From Clavulina sp. PMI_390 (taxonomy: Eukaryota > Basidiomycota > Agaricomycetes > Cantharellales > Hydnaceae), in NCBI GenBank assembly GCA_015039315.1, contig WIDE01000013.1, positions 121,556 through 185,555 on the forward strand: DNA of 64,000 nucleotides. The letters run 5' to 3'. Position 1 is the stretch's first letter, and every line of letters starts with the position of its first letter. A program made the position numbers and the translations under genes. Below the pieces are notes generated by a model that did no database searches, was not told the DNA's origin, and worked only from the letters and a program-made list of their open reading frames with translations. Positions 57,342 to 64,000 of the stretch are shown piece by piece.

Positions 57342-60300
57342 TGCGGTTGGTCTGAAGGGTGATGGCTGCTATGATAGACGCGGGAGCTTTAGCGCCAACT
57401 TTTCCAGGCGGTACAGTCAAAGAAAATGCTATCTTACCTGGGAAGGGGTGAGAGGTAGATTTTCGCAAGCGGTCGGCGTGAAGTCACTCCGAAGGGCCAG
57501 AGAGTGAGGAGCCTGGTATCCGTAAGGACTAAGTTGCCTTGTAGAACCTCAGCAATTGGTATATTGCGTTCCCGAAGGCCCCAAACGTGCGGTATGCTAA
57601 GGGGCGTAATAAAAAACCGAATAAGCTGTAGAACTATATGGAGCGTCATCGCGCAAGGGTGCACGCGGCTGCGTTTGGCGGTCGCGAGCTTACCGGTCAC
57701 GTCAGCGGGATGAATGTGCGGTGTCTTGGTACCACGAGAGTCGGTGATGAGATGGGACGAGCCGGAGATAGTGAGTTGGGTTTGTACCTCCGCCTAAAAG
57801 TGACAAACAATAGCTTTATATCGGAAGCAGCCTATCCCACTGTTAGCTGCCTGTTAAGCTGCTTTTGTTCTCGATTTGAACGAGATCTCGATGCGTAGCC
57901 TCACCCGCTATGCATATCCTGGGCCTCGCCAGCAGGATAGGAACGGTAATTTTGGCGGGATTGAATAGACCCTACTCGAATTAACCGTCACGTTTCACAT
58001 CACGGTAACCGTCCGACGCTCTTGATGATCTACAATGATATTCTTTACGATCCTGAGCACGTTGAGTAATCCCTAGAGCCGCTGACGGCACAGTTGCCAA
58101 AAAGGCGCTTACCTCCAACTAGAAAACCGTGGCGCTGAATTATTTTGGTAGGTCTGGAAGCTAGGCGTACACCAGAAACAGCGAACAATCAAGAAACTCT
58201 CTGGTCTCAGTGCTCCCACGGCCCGTTCCGAGATTGCGTCGCTCGTGGCAAATGAATATCAATCCACACCAACAGCTGCGTCGATCTGCATTGACGGAGG
58301 TCGTGAGATCCGCAGATCGAGAGTGATGAGGTTTTGAAGTGCAATAGCAGATAGCCATGAGGCAGCGAAGGCATGCTTCGTCAATTTGTTGCGCCGAGGG
58401 TTAACAGTGAGTGAATGTGTCCCTGCGTTCTATCGGTGCTCGTCAGCTTCTCTCGGCCCATGCGGTTCGAGCGGATCTTCCACCACCATCCTTCGTGGCC
58501 CCGATTACTGCCCAGTTCCAAATAGGTCGGAGAGCCTTCTGCTTTTAACCTCATATGGCAACATCAAACCTCGTTCCCTCGGGCCCACCCACTCCCGCCC
58601 CGTCACGGCCTTTTACCAGTCATCAACTAGGATTTTCTGTCTACGGATGAACGGGGAAGTGTGTTTCATCGAAGATTGTCGCCTTGGTTAAGGTAGGTCA
58701 AAGCAACATGTGGACACGTGTGACGGAATGGTTTGAGCAGGCTCCAACTTCTCACTGGCAAGTCACCGCTGTCAACAGCCACCATCATTACCAACAGGAT
58801 CGTATTGAAGTCTCGAATCGCCATATGAACAGATTCAACGCTACGCCACAGTTCAGATACCATGCTATCGCGGTGAAGGACCAATGTAGTAAGTGGGGGG
58901 TTGGGTCGATCAACCAGCATTGTCTGCAGCTTCCGGCGATTGCTTGATTCTCTGTTGACCTGTTGTAGCTGGGGCCAGAGACATAGCTACAGGACCCTTT
59001 CTGAGGATGCCCCGTGTCGATTTCACTTGGATATCACTTCGCTGGGTCCAAAAAGTCCTGTGGCGAAGCCTTTACTACTTAAGAAACGAAACCCTCAGCC
59101 CTTCGAGATTGTGCCGGAAACGAGCAAGTCAGCCACATCGCCGCATGAGCCCTTTTCTTGTGGAACTGAATCTCAAGAGTGGCCATGGCCCTTGGAATTG
59201 TCGCTTGTGGCAACGCACGATGCGTTTCCACTGGGCTTTCGTATGCAGTCCATATCAATCTTGTTCCTCATTTCGAGGCGCTACCGATCGCTGGGCCACG
59301 GATAGAGGATTGACCAGTCGCGGCTCAATGAAGGCAGTCAACTCCCTGCTTGATGTATCGATCGTGATTTGGTGGGGTTGCTCACTTTTGGCACAATGGC
59401 CAGCTGTCAGCTCCAGCCCGCCTCTAGTGATACGGTTTCCGCCCCCCACCCTCCGCTAGGCGTTTATCCATGCGGGAGAGTATAGGGTACACTTGAAGGA
59501 ATTTTGAGTCCTTTCCATTCTGTCTAGACTCAGGTCGCTTTCCAGTGTTGTGTAGCCGAGTGCCTCTGCACCCTGGAAACTCTGCGCCACTTTCCCCCCC
59601 AGTCCCTTCATGTTTGGATTTGAACGTTGCATCCTCGCGTCCTCATTGTGCTTGACTGATATCGAAGAGCTAAGCTGCCCACCTGAGCCTTCATCGTTCT
59701 AACCCCATCATCACTACTTTCGTGAAACAGTCAGCATTAACCAACTCGAGGGGTCGATGTATTACCTCGGCTGATGAGACCACTGCTTTGATCACATACA
59801 CTCATGATAGTAGCGCCGACGCTTGAGCTGCATTCGCTTGTTAATGCTGAAGGATAAACGACGTACTTGCAGATGACCCTTGACTGTGATGGCTACAGAC
59901 CATTTTCAAAAGATATATCGATCCACCATCCCGCTTGTATGCCTCATGCTTCTAACCATTGCTAGTTTCTAGCACGTATGTATTTATCGAACCTGGACGC
60001 CCAGTCTTGGCTTCGCATTCAATGACCTGACTACAAGTGTTTTCTGTACCTCCTGATGTCCGTTAATCAAGTTTGTGTTTTCAACATACCAGTCTCGATT
60101 CATGCTCTTGAGAGCGAACGGTGTGTTCATGAACCAAAGGGCCCGGGAGCCCCATTGGACCAAGCCGCCCATCACCATGTTGTCGTCGTTGTGATGGTGG
60201 TGCACCAGTTTCACACATTTATTAACAGGTCATAATACCAAAAGACGCGGGGGCTGTGACCGAGGAACAAATTGCCAACATTAAATAGGGTGTTGCAAAT

Positions 60301-60423
60301 CACGATGGGCGCTCAGCACGGCCTGGCTCGACCCTTGACCTCCTCAACCCGACCACCTCCATCCCAACCTCAAGCTCTTCAGCGATCGCAGCTCGCCCTC
60401 TCAACCCTGCTTAACTCGTCGAA
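57342..60423. other. Gene-poor interval, 3.1 kb
   Basis: This is the longest interval without a supported gene. ORFs of 60-150 codons overlap at 58386-59459 in all three plus frames, with no shared phase or motif. The left part is the C2H2 promoter and the right part the calpain promoter. It could hold a decayed transposon, long UTRs or a non-coding RNA, but I see no clear signature. Confidence 0.45.
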
Positions 60424-63400
60424 ATGTTGCGCTCGCTGATTGCGGGACGTTTCGCCCTCCTCGGTGGCGTTGATCCGCCCAACTCACCCCGCCCTGCTGT
60501 GCCTGTTGTTCCAGTTGTTCCAGGTCTCACCGTCCCAGCACCAGCTCCAGTGTCTCAAAACCCACAGTCTCCCAACTCTGCAGTTCTCGTTGAGTATCCT
60601 CAGGAACAAAACCAAGCTGGGTAAGTCCTCGCTATCGATTGTTGCCGAAGTGTTGGCGGATCCTCGACACGCGTTCTTGGCCCCCTTTATTATAACCTCA
60701 CCACTATCGTTACTCTTTATAGAATCCTTGTTACGGCAGAGCTTGATGTGGCGTACCAGCGGGTTAAGGCAAAGGTCGAGGCCATCGCCCGGGAATGCCG
60801 AGCCCGTAACAGCAAGTTCAGGTGAGCCTCAGTTGAACATTAAGGGCGTCTAGGAAGAACCTCTCTTCTGACCTTGTTCGTATACCGTAATCTCAACTTT
60901 CATCTGGTCGCTCCTAGGGATATTGAATTTGATCTTGAAGAGGACCGGGAACGGTGCCTGCATGGTCTCGCCACGACTGGTGACGACAGGTCGACTCCTG
61001 CTGACGTGAGCGGGTTTACCAATAACATCTATCCCTTCTATGATACAATTTCTTGGCTCTCATATCGTCCCCCAGGTCCGTCGTGTAACTCAGGCGTTCA
61101 AAAATCCTCAATTCTTTGTGGGTATCAACAACCGTCCACTTTTTCTGCTACTCAGTTCTTGACTTTATTTTTATCCCACTCTATAGGTCGATGGGGCAAA
61201 CGAAAGCGATGTGGTTCAAGGCGAGCTTGGAGATTGCTGGTTCCTCTCTGGCGCCGCGGCAATTGCATGCAAGAAAGATCTAATTGAGAAGGTTTGCGTG
61301 GCGAGGGACGAGAAAGTTGGAGTTTACGGTTTCATCTTCATGCGAGACGGGTTTTGGAGAGGCGTAATTGTGAGTAATTCACCCAATCCGCGGGCTAGGA
61401 CAGGGCCTCTGACTTTTGCTATTCGTATAGGTCGATGAGTCCGTTCAATCACTCATACTGCCTAACGTCATGGATTCACCATAGCTCTTAGTCTCTTATA
61501 CACCTCTATCCCAAAATACGAGGAACTTACTCCCAAGGCAAGGAATTCACGTCATCCTCACAACTTATCATTTGACTTACTTATTGATTCTTGACACACA
61601 GGAGAAGAATCTGTATCACGCCAACAAGGAGAAATATAATAAGAATGCCCGGCTAGGCAGCAAAAGCTTATACTTTGCTAAGAGTGGTACTGAGAACGAA
61701 ACCTGGGTGTTAGTTACTGCGCTCGATGGCTTGATTATTCCCACTGATAGCGTCGTTGATCAGGCCTCTCCTCGAGAAAGCTTATGCCAAACTTCACGGA
61801 GATTATGCATCATTGAACGGAGGAAGAGCAGGTGAGCGGATAGAACACGGCGGGGCAACAAAATAGAATGGGACAGAAGTCACTGAAATGGCATTGTTCT
61901 ATAGGGGAATGCATTGAGGATCTCACAGGGTTTGTTCTCGCTCAGCAGCTGTCATTTCGCCCCTTCTCATACGTTTATTCTTGATGTAGCGGTGTTTCGA
62001 CTTACATCCACATTAATGTGAGTGTCAAACCTGATGACACCCCAAAGTATGTAACCTCACAGCAACCGTCAACAGGACATCCTCGATCCCGACCAATTTT
62101 GGGAAGAAGAGCTCGTCAGGGCAAACAAGGATAGGCTATTTAGCTGTTCAATCTACGAAATGCGCAATTCGTTTGGACCTGTCAACGACACTGTGAGTGG
62201 GCTCTTCACTGGGCATGCATATTCCATTCTCTCCGCTATGGAGATACGTGGAAAACGATTCTTGCGCATCAGGAACCCTTGGGGCAACAGCGAGTGTATG
62301 TTCCCTCCGCACCTCAATCCCCTGGTAATCTTTTACTGAGATCTCTTGGATCAGGGACTGGCCCGTGGTCCGACGGCAGCAAAGAATGGACATCAGAGTG
62401 GCTCTCCGCATTGGAGGAACTGGGGCACACCTTCGGTGATGACGGGGCGTTCGTTATGGAGTATGAGGATTTCCTGGATACGTGGACGGTTGTCCATCGC
62501 GTAAGATTGTTTGACCCTACCTGGATCATGAGTTCTATGTGGATCAATGCCAATATGCGAGGGCCTGGTAGCGCTTGGGATTATGGGGATGTGTCCTGTA
62601 CGTTCCCTTCATCTTCTGTAGTCCGCCGACGCGGCCCAAAGCTGGTTATTAACTGCCGATTTCATAGTCACCTTCAACATGCCCAAGGCTTCCCCAGCTA
62701 TCCTTGTGCTTGCTCAACTTGATGATCGCTACTTCTCAGATTTGTCTGGCTCCAGCAAATTCACGCTTGACTTCAAGCTCTTCAAAAAGGGAGAGAAAGA
62801 GGTTCTAGTGAACTCATCGCATTCAATGTTCTTCGGGCGTAGTGTGAACGCAGAATTGGATCTAGAGGCAGGAGATTATGTTGTACATGTCCGTGTGGAT
62901 CGACAGCCGTTCAGAAACAAGGTCAGCCCATATTAGCTTCGCTCAAACCACAGGCTTTCTCATCGTCCTCTGATTCGGTATCGCACGACAGGATTATATA
63001 GTGCAGAGCGCCCCAAATTGGGATGGTCGCAAGCTTGCATCCGTGTTGACGAGAGGAGCCGTCAGCTTGTCGATCGTGTCCAGTGCGTCATTTTGTTTCT
63101 TCTATTTTTAGGCTTCTAACTAACACTCGTACTATGCCAGATTTCAACTCGGAGTAAGGTCTTCTTCAACTCGTATATCCATTATGTGCTAATCTCTCTT
63201 TAGTAAATACGACCACCTCCTTCCGCGCCATATCGACGTTTATGCTGGCCGCGATCTGCATGAGCTCGAAGTTGAGGCGCACGAGCGCTCTGCCATGCGA
63301 AGGAAGAAACCTGTCACTCCAGGGATAGGTCCTACACCTTCCTCTCCACCAGCTGCTGGTGGCCCTTCCGAACCAGAGGCAGTCCCGACTGACAGTCTTG

Positions 63401-64000
63401 CCCCAGCTCCAATGCCTGAGGTGCTTTCGCCTAAACCAAGGAAGCTGACCATCAATGGCACATCTGACGTGGTGGTGCTCCTCGATGCTAGCACCAATGG
63501 CGAGCCAAGCGCCGTTAATGGTAGCGGAGCTCCAAGCGACGATGCAACTACTCCAGTGCCTTCTACACCTGCGACTTTGGTCAAATCTCCCGACGCGAGT
63601 GTGAATGGTGGTAGCCTTCCCATCGTGCCACTTGTCGACACCTCCGTGTCTCCCGCAAAGAGTTCATCTTCCTTGGTAGAAGATTTGGTGAAGAAAGTTG
63701 CCTCGGATGAAGTGGACCAAGGCGTAAAATCCCCAAGGTTCAAGCATGTTGAGGGCGTGGGCATGATACCTGCGTCGGAGCCTCCGACACCATCACCAGC
63801 TACCGACAAGGCGGATGATTCAGCGACGGGTCCAACGAGTGCTGATAGTGCTACTGAACCAAAAGATGACGCCCCGCTCAAGACCGAAGCAGTTGAGAAG
63901 AATGTTCCGGCAAATGGCAGCGAAACTCCAGTCCCAGAGTCAGAATATGCCTCGGCTGAGGGATCCCCTCAGGTTGACTCGAACGGGAAGGCTTTGGCTG
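60424..64000 (+). CDS. Calpain-family cysteine protease, N-terminal part (3' end outside the window)
   Basis: Calpains are intracellular Ca2+- or signal-activated cysteine proteases. Early exons are 60424-60620 and 60723-60821, followed by many short exons to the window end, where the gene is cut. The N-terminus is Pro-rich (VPVVPVVPGLTVPAPAPV). The protease core shows the catalytic Cys in GELGDCWFLSGAA (about 61211-61250), the His in GLFTGHAYSILSA (about 62195-62235) and the Asn in IRNPWGNSEW (about 62265-62300), with matching substrate-groove blocks (SLYFAKSGTENETW, LLEKAYAKLHGDYASLNGG, EDLTGGV). A domain III-like beta region follows. The last visible 250 residues are Ser/Pro/Thr-rich and probably disordered. 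Exon edges between 61300 and 61600 are uncertain. Whether it is the Rim13/PalB type or another class cannot be judged without the missing 3' end. Confidence 0.8.

Noticed and set aside
58386..59459. Chain of overlapping plus-strand ORFs considered as an exon series
   Set aside because: Phases do not connect through plausible GT-AG introns and no protein family is visible.
63240..63881. 213-codon minus-strand ORF opposite the calpain C-terminal region
   Set aside because: It mirrors the low-complexity Ser/Pro/Thr coding strand and shows no motif; the plus frame carries the continuous calpain reading.
1..64000. CRISPR arrays, rRNA, tRNA and retroelement coding regions
   Set aside because: No regular repeat-spacer arrays, rRNA blocks or reverse-transcriptase motifs were seen by eye. 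tRNAs were not exhaustively folded, so a single tRNA could have been missed.

Overview
The window looks like nuclear DNA of a filamentous basidiomycete, most likely an Agaricomycete. Almost every gene is cut by several short GT-AG introns (about 45-90 bp). Genes sit on both strands only a few hundred bases apart. The gene set is typically fungal: Tel1, Zds1, Rgd1, a Nim1-type kinase, Ftr1, Mis12/Mtw1, NF-YB/Hap3, Gpn2, Atg18. A Rhizoctonia-like relative is possible, but that is an inference. I rebuilt exon chains by hand and checked that the reading phase closes across each junction. I saw no rRNA, tRNA, CRISPR array or intact autonomous transposon.

Layout. 0-11 kb: three minus-strand genes, namely the N-terminal part of TEL1/ATM (cut by the window start), a ZDS1-like protein and an F-BAR/RhoGAP protein (RGD1). 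10.7-15.5 kb: a tandem segmental duplication. Each unit carries an intact AhpD-like gene next to the 3' part of a membrane-anchored lysine-rich protein. That 3' part is intact in the right unit and a pseudogene in the left one. The right unit also holds an extra ~0.68 kb insert and a 27-base N gap with identical 38-base flanks. 16.4-25 kb: a small secreted six-cysteine protein, a Nim1/Cdr2/Gin4-type kinase and a small UPF0357 membrane protein. 25-35 kb: an allantoate/nicotinate-type MFS transporter, a doubtful small ORF, a short Zn2Cys6 protein, a DUF7137-like membrane protein, and a Ybp/Alf4/glomulin-like protein divergent from a tiny hydrophilic protein. 35-46 kb: mitochondrial ribosomal protein uS7m, the iron permease FTR1, the kinetochore protein Mis12/Mtw1, a Mug/TDG-type DNA glycosylase divergent from NF-YB/Hap3, and the GTPase Gpn2. 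46-57 kb: a disordered orphan protein, Atg18, two C2H2 zinc-finger proteins and a PLAC8 protein. 60.4 kb to the end: the start of a calpain-type protease that runs off the window.

Most genes are independent housekeeping or regulatory genes; I see no metabolic cluster. Loose functional links are genome maintenance and mitosis (Tel1, Mug, Mis12, Zds1, Nim1 kinase, glomulin-like) and iron/haem regulation (Ftr1 and Hap3). Two perfect ATCWGATAA iron-GATA motifs lie upstream of FTR1. I found no clearly new multi-gene system. The most informative points are the tandem duplication, the FTR1 promoter motifs, and a 19-nt microexon that places an intron inside the catalytic Asn codon of the DNA glycosylase.
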